Part shown: one piece after another, positions 8,115 through 16,046 of the stretch | How positions within the stretch are numbered: position 1 is the first letter of the stretch | How the letters are laid out: every line of letters starts with the position of its first letter | NCBI RefSeq assembly: GCF_900109375.1 | Contig: NZ_FOAB01000004.1 | Location: 434,001 to 498,000, forward strand | Reading direction: 5' to 3' | DNA length: 64,000 bases | Origin: Aquimarina amphilecti | Lineage (GTDB): Bacteria > Bacteroidota > Bacteroidia > Flavobacteriales > Flavobacteriaceae | Position numbers and translations under genes: made by a program | The notes under the pieces: generated by a model | The model's database searches: none | What the model was told of the DNA's origin: nothing | Seen by the model: only the letters and a program-made list of their open reading frames with translations

Positions 8115-9557
8115 TTAGCGAATTGGTAATCGTAATTTTTGTTGATCTTCTTGGTATTGTTTTATAGCTATCAATGCTGCTATTCTTGCTTCTTGCTGCA
8201 TTTCTAATTTTAATACATCTGGAGTATAATATTTTTTCACAAAATGAGTGTCAAAATTTCCAGATGTAAACGCTTCATGTTGGCATACAAATTTTCCAAA
8301 AGGTAGAGTAGTTTGTACACCTTCTACAATATAATTATCAATGGCATTGATCATTAATTGAATAGCTTCTTCTCTTGTTTTTCCATAGGTTATTAGTTTA
8401 GAAAGCATAGGATCATAATAAATAGGGATATCCATACCTTCTTCAAAACCATTATCTACTCTTATACCTTTTCCAGAAGGAATTCTGTAAGTCTCTAAAT
8501 TACCGACACTTGGTAAGAAATCATTTAGCGGATCCTCAGCATATACTCTTAATTCTAATGCGTGTCCTTTAATTTCTAAATCTTCCTGTGTAATAGGTAG
8601 TTGTTCTCCTCTTGCTACTTTGATTTGTAATTCTACAAGATCTGTTCCTGTTATTAATTCTGTTACAGGATGTTCTACTTGTAAACGAGTATTCATTTCT
8701 AGGAAATAAAAATTGTGATTTTCATCTAATAAGAACTCTACAGTTCCTGCGCCTACATAATCACAAGCTTTAGCGACTTTTACTGCTGCTTCGCCCATTT
8801 TAGAACGTAAATCAGCTGTTAAAACAGCAGAAGGAGCTTCTTCTACTACTTTTTGGTGTCTTCGTTGTACACTGCATTCTCTTTCAAAAAGATGAATAAC
8901 ATTTCCATGAGTATCGGCCATTACCTGAATTTCAATATGTCTTGGAGAAGCGACATATTTTTCAATAAATACAGATCCATCACCAAAAGCAGAGATAGCT
9001 TCACTAATAGCGCGTTGCATTTGTGATTCTAAATCACTTTCTTTTTCTACTACCCGCATTCCTTTTCCACCACCACCAGCTGATGCTTTTATTAGAATAG
9101 GAAAACCAATCTCCCTGGCGATAGTTTTTGCTTTGTCTACATCAGTAATAGCCTCATCTATTCCTGGAACCATTGGGATATCATAAGCCTTAACAGCATC
9201 TTTAGCTGCTAGCTTACTTCCCATAACTTTTATGGCTTTGGATTTTGGCCCAATAAATATAAGATCGTTTTTTTCAACTTCTTCCGCAAAATCAGCATTC
9301 TCACTTAAGAAACCATAACCTGGATGTATTGCATCCACGTTTAGTTCTTTGGCAAACGAAATAATTTTAGAACCTAATAAATAAGATTCGCTAGAAGGTG
9401 CTTCACCTACACAGACTGCTTCATCAGCAAATTTTACATGTGGTGCATTTCTGTCTACAGTAGAATATATAGCAACTGTTTTAATTCCCATCTTACGAGC
9501 AGTTTGCATAACTCTTATGGCAATTTCACCTCTATTGGCAACTAATATTTTTTTCAT
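8115..9557 (-). CDS. accC: Biotin carboxylase subunit of acyl-CoA carboxylase
   Basis: A 480-residue ATP-grasp enzyme. It starts MKKILVANRGEIAIRV, the family hallmark. The glycine-rich ATP loop is GGGGKGMR at 161-168, and the metal/catalytic block is EMNTRLQVEHPVTE at 287-300 (Glu287, Asn289, Arg291). The C-terminal BC domain segment LELRVYAEDP is present. It carboxylates biotin on the carrier protein encoded just upstream (48-nt gap), using ATP and bicarbonate. It is slightly longer than AccC of the fatty-acid acetyl-CoA carboxylase (about 450 residues). The extra C-terminal 30 residues (EARIAALIAIKQYQEDQQKL) look helical, as in subunits dedicated to PccB-type partners. It is cytoplasmic. 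Confidence 0.93.
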   Translation of the reverse strand: MKKILVANRGEIAIRVMQTARKMGIKTVAIYSTVDRNAPHVKFADEAVCVGEAPSSESYLLGSKIISFAKELNVDAIHPGYGFLSENADFAEEVEKNDLIFIGPKSKAIKVMGSKLAAKDAVKAYDIPMVPGIDEAITDVDKAKTIAREIGFPILIKASAGGGGKGMRVVEKESDLESQMQRAISEAISAFGDGSVFIEKYVASPRHIEIQVMADTHGNVIHLFERECSVQRRHQKVVEEAPSAVLTADLRSKMGEAAVKVAKACDYVGAGTVEFLLDENHNFYFLEMNTRLQVEHPVTELITGTDLVELQIKVARGEQLPITQEDLEIKGHALELRVYAEDPLNDFLPSVGNLETYRIPSGKGIRVDNGFEEGMDIPIYYDPMLSKLITYGKTREEAIQLMINAIDNYIVEGVQTTLPFGKFVCQHEAFTSGNFDTHFVKKYYTPDVLKLEMQQEARIAALIAIKQYQEDQQKLRLPIR

Positions 9558-9605
9558 AGTATATGATTACGTATGATATTTCTTTTGATTTAAATTGAAT
9601 AAGTT

Positions 9606-10091
9606 TTATTCGAACTCAATTAATAACTTCCCTTTATCTACAGCATCTCCTTTAGAGACGACAATAGATTTTATGGTTCCTTCTCTAGGTGAAGTAATGA
9701 TGTTCTCCATTTTCATAGCCTCAAGAACCAGTAAATAGTCATCTTCCTTTACTGTTTGGCCAACGGCTACCTGTATATCTATAATAAGACCTGGCATCGG
9801 AGATTTTATAGCGTTTACTTGTTTAGAAGCACCAATAGAAAATCCCATTTCGGAAATCATCATATCTAATTGGTTAGATATATCAACGTCATAGGTATTG
9901 GCATTTACTTTTACAGTATATTTTTTACTATTGAAATCAGATGTTATTATTTCCGTATGATAAGATTGATGTTCTTCTAAGATATGAAATGTGGAGTCGG
10001 AAGTTTTAACAATATTGGTTTTTGAAATATCTTCTTCAGATATCATAGCCTCAAAATCCTTATTTACTTTTACTTTATAGTGTGTACTCAT
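9606..10091 (-). CDS. Biotin carboxyl carrier protein subunit of acyl-CoA carboxylase
   Basis: A 161-residue protein whose C-terminal 75 residues form a biotinyl/lipoyl domain. The biotin acceptor is Lys127 in LEAMKMEN, preceded by the PMPGLI strand (98-103). The N-terminal half is a beta-rich region (KYTVKVNANTYDVDI) seen in carriers that bind a PccB/AccC-type complex, in place of the Pro/Ala-rich linker of AccB. It is the first gene of the minus-strand operon carrier - biotin carboxylase - carboxyltransferase, so the complete three-polypeptide carboxylase is encoded here without any other subunit. No regulator is adjacent. Confidence 0.92.
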   Translation of the reverse strand: MSTHYKVKVNKDFEAMISEEDISKTNIVKTSDSTFHILEEHQSYHTEIITSDFNSKKYTVKVNANTYDVDISNQLDMMISEMGFSIGASKQVNAIKSPMPGLIIDIQVAVGQTVKEDDYLLVLEAMKMENIITSPREGTIKSIVVSKGDAVDKGKLLIEFE

Positions 10092-10350
10092 AAATAACCA
10101 TTCAATTTGGTGGATAAATATAGGTATTTATATTTATCGTAGATGTTTGTTGTGAATATTTTAAAATATGTTTCTCGAATGCGTTATTTTTTATGATTAT
10201 TTCAATGAAAATATCAACAAAAAATAATGAAATGGAGTTGTAAAAGGGAATAATGAATATATTTTTATCTTCTAAAAGATTGGTTATAAAAACACATGAT
10301 TATATCTATATTTACAACTTATACATGGTCATAGTTGTTATTTAGAATAT
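10092..10350. promoter_or_regulatory. Divergent region between carboxylase operon and LysE-family gene
   Basis: This 259-bp AT-rich gap holds promoters for both directions. A perfect 14-bp palindrome (ATATTTTAAAATAT, 10156-10169) lies about 65 bp upstream of the carrier-gene start and could be an operator. On the minus strand a TATATTTA -7-like sequence lies about 30 nt upstream of the carrier gene, but I found no matching -33 element. AT-rich palindromes arise easily by chance, so this is weak. Confidence 0.3.
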
Positions 10351-10950
10351 ATGTCATTTATTGAAGGTTTTTTTATTGGAATAGCGATGATCATTTTTGT
10401 TGGTCCAGTATTTTTTCTATTACTAAATAGTAGTTTTCAGTTTGGAGCAAAAGCTGGAATAGCAGTAGCTCTAGGAATAATAATAAGTGATATCATCTGT
10501 GTTTTATTATGTTATTACGGACTTTCTTCTTTTATGAAAGCATCACAAAATCAATTTTGGATTGGTATTATAGGCAGTGCTATACTCTTTGGATTGGGAG
10601 TTAATTATCTGTTTAAAAAAGCTACAGTTACTAAGAATGTATCTGTTAATTCTAAGAAATGGAGCACTTTTTTTGTAAAAGGTTTTAGTGTTAATTTTTT
10701 TAATCCTTTTGTATTTATTGTTTGGATTGGAGTATTTAAATATGGACAGGAAAAATATGTAGATACAATAGCTCTTTTAGTATTTTTAATTGCTGTGCTA
10801 ACTGGCATATTGACGACAGATTTGTTAAAAGTATTTCTTTCAGCTAAGCTTAAACAATTTATAACTCCTTATAGATTAAATATCTTTTTTAAGATTACGG
10901 GGGTTATATTATTGATTTTTTCTTTCCGTTTGGTCTATTTAGTTTGGTAA
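10351..10950 (+). CDS. LysE/RhtB-family amino-acid exporter
   Basis: A 199-residue membrane protein with about six hydrophobic segments, the usual LysE/RhtB length. The N-terminal GPVFFLLLNSSFQFGAKAG segment (from about residue 18) is the family's conserved helix 1/loop (consensus GP..l......g...G...a.G). The mid-protein FFNPFVFIVWIGVF corresponds to the conserved N-P-k/f motif near helix 4. Members export amino acids or their derivatives across the inner membrane. The substrate is unknown here. It stands alone, divergent from the carboxylase operon, and is followed by the DUF1761 gene, which has its own -7-like element. Confidence 0.8.
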   Translation: MSFIEGFFIGIAMIIFVGPVFFLLLNSSFQFGAKAGIAVALGIIISDIICVLLCYYGLSSFMKASQNQFWIGIIGSAILFGLGVNYLFKKATVTKNVSVNSKKWSTFFVKGFSVNFFNPFVFIVWIGVFKYGQEKYVDTIALLVFLIAVLTGILTTDLLKVFLSAKLKQFITPYRLNIFFKITGVILLIFSFRLVYLVW

Positions 10951-10973
10951 GTTTAGATAAACTTGATTTTAGT

Positions 10974-10981
10974 TATATTTG
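10974..10981 (+). promoter_or_regulatory. Bacteroidota-type -7 element upstream of DUF1761 gene
   Basis: TATATTTG matches the Bacteroidota -7 consensus TAnnTTTG exactly and ends 26 nt before the ATG at 11008. The -33 side is weak: only TTTA at 10952-10955 is at a suitable distance. Transcription would start near 10988. Position in an otherwise short intergenic gap supports it, but nothing more. Confidence 0.5.
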
Positions 10982-11007
10982 AGTAACAACTTAAAAAACA
11001 AACCGAT

Positions 11008-11508
11008 ATGGAATTTAATTTATTAATAGTTGCAATCGCAGCTCTTATCCCCATAGTGTTAGGATTTATATGGTATAACCCAAAGGTGTTTGGTACTGCT
11101 TGGATGAATGCTTGTGGATTTACTACAGATGATTTAAAAGGAGGAAATATGGCAATAATATTTGTTATTTCTCTCATTCTAAGTTTTATGTTAGCTTCCT
11201 CACTTCCTACTATGGTGATACATCAAAATGGTTTTTTTCAAAGCTTAATGAATGAACCGGATTTAACAAAGGAAGGTACAGAGATCTATCAGTATACACA
11301 AGATTTTATGAATAAGTACGGAGCTAACTTTAGAACATTTAAGCATGGTGCTTTGCACGGTGCTATGGCTGGAATATTTTTTGTTTTACCTGTATTAGGA
11401 ACGAACGCTTTATTCGAAAGAAAAGGAACTAAATATATATTAGTAAATGTTGGCTATTGGACTGTATGTCTAGCATTAATGGGAGGTATTATTTGTGAGT
11501 TTACATAA
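11008..11508 (+). CDS. DUF1761 domain membrane protein
   Basis: A 166-residue protein with four hydrophobic segments. The N-terminal pattern (helix, then LGFIWYNPKVFGTAWMNACG) is characteristic of DUF1761, where the WYNP.vFG.aWm motif is conserved. Function is unknown; members are small inner-membrane proteins. It has a 100-residue insert between helices 2 and 3 with a helical, charged segment (PDLTKEGTEIYQYTQDFMNKYG). It appears monocistronic: a -7-like promoter lies upstream and a strong bidirectional hairpin terminator follows the stop. Confidence 0.8.
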   Translation: MEFNLLIVAIAALIPIVLGFIWYNPKVFGTAWMNACGFTTDDLKGGNMAIIFVISLILSFMLASSLPTMVIHQNGFFQSLMNEPDLTKEGTEIYQYTQDFMNKYGANFRTFKHGALHGAMAGIFFVLPVLGTNALFERKGTKYILVNVGYWTVCLALMGGIICEFT

Positions 11509-11532
11509 TATATTTTGCTAATATTAAGAAAG

Positions 11533-11562
11533 AAAAAGGGTTTATGATAATAAACTCTTTTT
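11533..11562. terminator. Bidirectional hairpin terminator
   Basis: A 13-bp stem (11533-11545 with 11550-11562, one G-U pair) closes a GATA loop, with an A-run on the left arm and a T-run on the right. It lies between the convergent DUF1761 gene and the YdjM-like gene (stop at 11563), so it can end transcription from both sides. Confidence 0.85.
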
Positions 11563-12576
11563 TTATAACTCATTTCCAAGTATTCTAGAAAAAAGCTTTT
11601 CTAACATAGGAGAGGCTTCCTCCATATTACGTTCACGTTCTTTAGCTTGTAAATTACCATTATCATCATAGTATAACTCGTAGCTAAATACAAAACGACT
11701 TGCATCTTTTCCCATTCCTAGTTGACCAAATCTAAGGTCATTAAAATATATTTTGTCCTTACTTTTTTCAATAGTATACCAACCTTCAGATAATTTTATA
11801 AGTCTTGGGATTAAAGGTTCATTGCTCATTTCACCTAATAAGTGATGATTTTTAGGGAACTCAGAAAACGTTACAATTTTATCTTCATCCAATAATGAGT
11901 AATATCCTATCAAAAATGAATCAGTGGTTTCGATATTGGCTGTCCAAAGAATACTATTTAGTGGAGTAGGACGGGTTTGTATTTCATTATGAGTAATATG
12001 TTGATTTTCTAGGTTAACAATAAAATTAGATTTGGCTATTTGTTGTAAAACTAGGGTGACTAATAGGTAAAAACTACTACAAAGTAATCCTAGATTGTTA
12101 AAAAATCTTCTTCTAGGATTTGTCCTTTTGTAAAACATAGCTACGATTACAAAAACTAAAAAAGGGATTGTGTATAAAGGATCTGCTACAAAAATATTGT
12201 GAAAGGCGACTTTATGATCTAAAGGCCAGAATAATTGTGTCCCCCAAGTTGTAAAAGCATCTAGGATAGGGTGAGTAAATAACCCAAGGAACATAAGTTT
12301 TGTCCAATCTTTCCAATCGGCTTCTTTGTTTTTATAAAGTTTACTTAGTAGCCACCCTAGAATTGGTGCCATAAGAATGCTAAATAATATGGAATGCGAA
12401 AAACCTCTATGCAATTCATTAGACGTTACATTATCAAAGAATAGTTTAGCCAGAACATCTAAATCAGGAATTGTGCCGGCAATGGCTCCCCAAAGCATCG
12501 CCTTATTTCCTACTTTTCTACCTATAGCCGCTTCGCCCGCAGCGGCACCTAATACAATTTGAGTCAGTGAATCCAT
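11563..12576 (-). CDS. YdjM/DUF457-family membrane-bound metal-dependent hydrolase
   Basis: A 337-residue protein beginning MDSLTQIVLGAAAGEA, the hallmark start of the YdjM (LexA-regulated, inner-membrane-associated) family. Putative metal-binding residues are Asp38/Asp40 (GTIPDLDVL), His56 and His61 (LHRGFSHS), and a later His/Asp pair (THPILDAFTTWGT). Four or five hydrophobic helices occupy the N-terminal half. The C-terminal 150 residues are soluble and beta-rich (SEGWYTIEKSKDKIYFND), as in the larger Bacteroidota members. The family is annotated as hydrolase on motif grounds; the substrate is not known. It lies 2 nt downstream of the FemAB-like gene, so the two are probably co-transcribed. 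Confidence 0.82.
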   Translation of the reverse strand: MDSLTQIVLGAAAGEAAIGRKVGNKAMLWGAIAGTIPDLDVLAKLFFDNVTSNELHRGFSHSILFSILMAPILGWLLSKLYKNKEADWKDWTKLMFLGLFTHPILDAFTTWGTQLFWPLDHKVAFHNIFVADPLYTIPFLVFVIVAMFYKRTNPRRRFFNNLGLLCSSFYLLVTLVLQQIAKSNFIVNLENQHITHNEIQTRPTPLNSILWTANIETTDSFLIGYYSLLDEDKIVTFSEFPKNHHLLGEMSNEPLIPRLIKLSEGWYTIEKSKDKIYFNDLRFGQLGMGKDASRFVFSYELYYDDNGNLQAKERERNMEEASPMLEKLFSRILGNEL

Positions 12577-12578
12577 TA

Positions 12579-13766
12579 TTAACTTAACTGAAGTTTAAAA
12601 GGATTCCTTACTTCATATTCACTTGGAGAAATAAAATCTACTAAAGGTTTTAATATTTTATTTGAAATGGAATTTCCATGACGAACATATAGTTTCATCT
12701 CAACAGGTTTTGCACCCACGCAACTTTTGATAATCTCCGCTGTTCTACCTAGCCTTAATTCCTTAACTTTTTTAGAAATTGCTAAATCAACATAATCGTA
12801 TAACATTCTTTGATAAATATCGTGACTCTTATTGTATGCGTAATCAATACCAATATGGTTCGCTTCTACAACTGTATTGAGAATAAAAGAAGTGGTGAAG
12901 CCTACTAGTTTATCATCTAAGAAGTATGCTCTAAATACAAATAGATCTTTAAGGGATTTTTTAAGATTTCTAAAGGTAAGTGCATTGAGTTTTCCGATTT
13001 TAAAATCTGCTTTATCTAAAACAGAAAGATATAAAGTGTCAATCTCTTTATGAAAGATACTAATATCTTCATCACTAAAATCTTTTACTACAATATCAGC
13101 AGATTTTTTAAAAACCTTTTTTGTTCTGGTTCTGAATTTAGTTTTCATGCTATCCAGATAATCATCAAAATTATTCCAGTTACTCTTAATTTTCAAAACC
13201 ATATTAACATCAATACTAAACTCTCTAAAATCTTGTCTTTTAATAGAGTCACTTTGGTTAAATGATGAAGGCCAAAATTCTTTTAATAATATAAAAGAAG
13301 GTTTCTCTGATTTTTCGGCTTTTCTAATTTCTCGCAATGCATCTGATAAACTTTCAAAAGCTTTTTTTGCGCTAATTTTATCAGAATATAGAAAACCGTG
13401 CTCTCCACAAGAAAAAAGATTACCACAGACAAGTACTTTTACATCCATGTTTTTTATAAAAGTATTTTTGATGGTATCACTTATTCGACAAGGGAATTCT
13501 TGGAATTTCAGATCTTCAGTGTTAAACTTAATAAGTTGGTTAACAGCGATCCCCACAGGAGTGTTTTTATCATAAAATAGTATGTATCTAAATCCGATGG
13601 TTTGTGATAAAGTATTTTCTAATGTGGTAAGATAATGTAAAGTAAGAAAAAGATTATTTTCATTATTTATATTATTCCAATCGTCAGAAGGAACATCTTG
13701 AGCATTTTTAAATATTGAATAAGTTAATGTAGTTGTTTTGCAACTATTTTTTATTTTGTCAAGCAT
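12579..13766 (-). CDS. GNAT/FemAB-like acyl- or aminoacyl-transferase
   Basis: A 395-residue soluble protein. The second half has a GNAT-like fold signature: RAYFLDDKLVGFTTSF (beta strands of the acyl-CoA domain), VVEANHIGIDYAYNKSHDIYQRMLYD (split by the loop typical of BioF2/FemAB-like acetyltransferases) and KKVKELRLGRTAEIIKSCVG near the end. The N-terminal region (LTLHYLTTLENT, RYILFYDKNTPVGIAV) looks like a first, degenerate transferase lobe. Such proteins modify peptidoglycan peptides, polysaccharides or lipids. No specific substrate is indicated. It is the first gene of a two-gene transcript with the YdjM-like protein; co-occurrence hints at an envelope role, which is inference. Confidence 0.7.
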   Translation of the reverse strand: MLDKIKNSCKTTTLTYSIFKNAQDVPSDDWNNINNENNLFLTLHYLTTLENTLSQTIGFRYILFYDKNTPVGIAVNQLIKFNTEDLKFQEFPCRISDTIKNTFIKNMDVKVLVCGNLFSCGEHGFLYSDKISAKKAFESLSDALREIRKAEKSEKPSFILLKEFWPSSFNQSDSIKRQDFREFSIDVNMVLKIKSNWNNFDDYLDSMKTKFRTRTKKVFKKSADIVVKDFSDEDISIFHKEIDTLYLSVLDKADFKIGKLNALTFRNLKKSLKDLFVFRAYFLDDKLVGFTTSFILNTVVEANHIGIDYAYNKSHDIYQRMLYDYVDLAISKKVKELRLGRTAEIIKSCVGAKPVEMKLYVRHGNSISNKILKPLVDFISPSEYEVRNPFKLQLS

Positions 13767-14033
13767 AAATCCCTTACAAATGTTATTGACAAATTACTGT
13801 CCGAATAGTTTTTCAAATTTACATTTATTTTTAATAGTAGTTTGTTAAACGATTGTCAATTTTGATTTTACGATTTATTAAAGCTTTAATACCGTAATTT
13901 CATTATGGGTAAACATTTAATGTTGTTTTGTCGTTTAAATCTTGTGTTTAAACGAAAACTGTTTCGAAAAGTCTGGTTTTATGGTGTGTATGTCGAATAA
14001 GTTTAGTTTTTTTGAGTGTAATTGGAAATTTTT

Positions 14034-14459
14034 ATGGGGAAATCAGTCACTTGTGTGCTTTTAATCGATGATGATAAGGCCACAAATTTCTTTAATCAAA
14101 GGGTAGTTACTAAACATAATAGTTTTGATAATGTAAATACGGTGCAGAGTGGGAAAGCTGCATTAGAGTATCTATCCAAAGTTGAGAATAAAGAAGCAGT
14201 GAAACCAGATCTTATTTTTTTAGATATTAACATGCCAGCTATGAATGGCTGGGAGTTTTTAGTAGAATTTGCTAAGCTAAATAAGATTACTACAGAAGGG
14301 ATTAAAGTGATTTTATTATCTACATCTTCTAATCCCGATGACGTTAATGAGTCAATAAAAAATCATTCAGTAGATGATTTTATAAATAAGCCATTATCAT
14401 TGGATTTGTTAGATAATGTTATAGAAAAACATTTTACTATTAATATTGTGAAAAGTTAA
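14034..14459 (+). CDS. Single-domain response regulator, canonical receiver (pair 1, type A)
   Basis: A TTG 12 nt upstream is in frame, but the ATG at 14034 is the natural start (MGKSVTCVLLIDDDKATN). The 141-residue product is a stand-alone receiver. It has the acidic pocket D12-D14, phosphorylatable Asp64 (FLDINMPAMNGWEFL), switch Ser96 (ILLSTSS) and Lys119-Pro120. All canonical residues are present, and there is no output domain. It is the first of four tandem receivers upstream of a TonB receptor/kinase pair. It closely resembles the third receiver (15091-15543) in N-terminus, length and the KHNSF / QSGKAALEYL segments, indicating duplication. It probably acts as a phosphate shuttle or protein-binding regulator. 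Confidence 0.9.
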   Translation: MGKSVTCVLLIDDDKATNFFNQRVVTKHNSFDNVNTVQSGKAALEYLSKVENKEAVKPDLIFLDINMPAMNGWEFLVEFAKLNKITTEGIKVILLSTSSNPDDVNESIKNHSVDDFINKPLSLDLLDNVIEKHFTINIVKS

Positions 14460-14507
14460 GCTTAGCACTCTTTAGATAGCTTAAGTGTTTTTTATATTTT
14501 TGCCTAA

Positions 14508-14909
14508 ATGAATAAGTTAAAAAGGATCCTTTTAGTTGACGATAGTAAGGCAACCAATTTTTTTAATAAAACAATAATCCTAAAAACTGATTGTGTTGAA
14601 GAAGTCGTGTTAGCAACTAATGGCGAAAAAGCTTTACATAGTATCCAGACGAGTTCTGTTCCCGATATAATTTTTCTTGATTTAAATATGCCTGTAATGA
14701 ACGGGTGGGAGTTTTTAGAACAACATGAGGAGTTGTCAGAACATTGTAAGAACTCAGTAATTGTGATATTATTAGGTACTAAGTTAAGTACGGAGCAGGA
14801 AAAAAAACTAACATCTTTTTCAAGAGTTATGGAGTTTAGGGATAAGATGTTAACCAAAGAGATTGTTTTAGAAATTATTTCTACATATTTTAAAGATTCG
14901 GTAAGTTAA
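14508..14909 (+). CDS. Single-domain response regulator, atypical switch residues (pair 1, type B)
   Basis: A 133-residue stand-alone receiver. The acidic residues (VDDSKATNFF) and phospho-acceptor Asp58 (FLDLNMPVMNGWEFL) are kept. The switch Ser/Thr is replaced by Gly90 (VILLGTKLS), and the conserved Lys-Pro is Lys113-Met114 (FRDKMLTKE). Such changes are expected to weaken phosphorylation-driven switching, though the Asp could still be modified. It lies 48 nt after the canonical receiver and is most similar to the fourth receiver (15509-15919), which has exactly the same Gly90 and Lys113-Met114. The two A+B pairs therefore look like a tandem duplication of a two-gene unit. Confidence 0.9.
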   Translation: MNKLKRILLVDDSKATNFFNKTIILKTDCVEEVVLATNGEKALHSIQTSSVPDIIFLDLNMPVMNGWEFLEQHEELSEHCKNSVIVILLGTKLSTEQEKKLTSFSRVMEFRDKMLTKEIVLEIISTYFKDSVS

Positions 14910-15090
14910 TAGCTGTGTAAATCTTTAGGAATGATCTTAAATTTCCCTGAAAGTTACTTTTTTTTAATGTGAAATACGTTTTATCGTGTTTTTTGTGCTT
15001 TTAATCGTAAATCAGCTGTTTAGAATTTTGTTGAAGATTGTTTTTTAATATAGATGTGTTTCTTTTGTGCGAAACCAACGAAAATATATT

Positions 15091-15543
15091 ATGAATAATC
15101 CAATTGATTGCGTTTTATTGATTGATGATGATAAGCCTACTAATTACTTCAATAGCAAAGTTTTATCAAAACATAATAGTTTCAATAACATAATGGTAAG
15201 ACAGAGTGGTAAAGCTGCTTTAGAATATCTAAATGACGTCGAAAAAGGAACTGAATTAAAACCTAATCTAATCTTTCTTGATCTTAATATGCCTGCGATG
15301 AATGGTTGGGAATTCTTAATTGAGTATTCCAAATTAAATCAAAAAGTGATAGAAGGGATTAAGGTTATAATACTTACCACATCTTCTGATGTTAGCGATG
15401 TAGAGAAATCTAAAGAAAACCATTTTGTAAAAGACCTTGTTAATAAGCCATTATCATTCCCAACTTTAAATAAAGTAGTTAAAAGACATTTTTTTAAACC
15501 CCACTCCAATGAAAACAATAGCAAAAGTACTTTTAGTCGATGA
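15091..15543 (+). CDS. Single-domain response regulator, canonical receiver (pair 2, type A)
   Basis: The ATG at 15091 (MNNPIDCVLLIDDDKPTN) is preferred to an in-frame GTG 24 nt upstream because it aligns with the start of receiver 1. The product is 150 residues, with an acidic cluster at 12-14, phospho-acceptor Asp64 (FLDLNMPAMNGWEFL), switch Thr96/Thr97 (IILTTSS) and Lys119-Pro120. The C-terminal tail (about 25 residues, Lys/Asn/Ser-rich) overlaps the next gene by 35 nt, so translation of the two is probably coupled. No output domain is present. Confidence 0.9.
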   Translation: MNNPIDCVLLIDDDKPTNYFNSKVLSKHNSFNNIMVRQSGKAALEYLNDVEKGTELKPNLIFLDLNMPAMNGWEFLIEYSKLNQKVIEGIKVIILTTSSDVSDVEKSKENHFVKDLVNKPLSFPTLNKVVKRHFFKPHSNENNSKSTFSR

Positions 15544-15919
15544 TAGTGATGCAACCATTTTTTTTAATAAGATCGTACTTTCAAAAACTGGATATGTTGA
15601 TGAGGTATTGATCGCTAAAAATGGTTTAGAGGCTTTACAGATTATTCAATCAGGAATAGTTCCAGAGATTATCTTTTTAGATATTAACATGCCGGTAATG
15701 GATGGTTGGGAATTTTTATCAAAATTTCAAGATTTAGAAAACTCTTTAAAGAATACAACGATCATTTTAATGATTGGAGCAGAACTGACAAAAGAAGATA
15801 AAGAATTAGCAGGTTCTATTGATCAAATTAAAGAATTTAGTGGTAAAATGTTATCTAGAGTTAGTGTAGATGGCATTATAACTAAATACTTTAATGAAGA
15901 ATTAATTCCGGTAGAGTAA
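15509..15919 (+). CDS. Single-domain response regulator, atypical switch residues (pair 2, type B)
   Basis: A 136-residue receiver whose start lies inside the preceding gene (35-nt overlap). It has acidic residues VDDSDAT and Asp58 in FLDINMPVMDGWEFL. Switch position Gly90 is followed by Ala91 (LMIGAEL), and Lys113-Met114 (SGKMLSR) replaces Lys-Pro, the same departures as receiver 2. The matching positions in two neighbouring paralogues suggest the changes are ancestral and selected, not decay. About 130 bp downstream begins the TonB-dependent receptor, followed by the kinase. This receiver is a candidate non-switching partner or decoy for the canonical type-A protein. Confidence 0.9.
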   Translation: MKTIAKVLLVDDSDATIFFNKIVLSKTGYVDEVLIAKNGLEALQIIQSGIVPEIIFLDINMPVMDGWEFLSKFQDLENSLKNTTIILMIGAELTKEDKELAGSIDQIKEFSGKMLSRVSVDGIITKYFNEELIPVE

Positions 15920-16046
15920 AGTATTCTTTCTTTAAATCCATCAAACAACATTAGTTTTAAGAAACTTTTGTTTTTTATTATTTATATTGCACAAACGGTT
16001 TAAGAACACAAACGTTTTAATAGGAAATAAATTTAAAATTACCTTT

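Noticed and set aside
11126..11508. Possible mobile-element or transposase sequence
   Set aside because: No transposase motif, terminal repeat or target duplication is visible here or elsewhere in the window.
13767..14033. Ribosomal RNA or tRNA in the gap before the receivers
   Set aside because: No cloverleaf or conserved rRNA words were seen.
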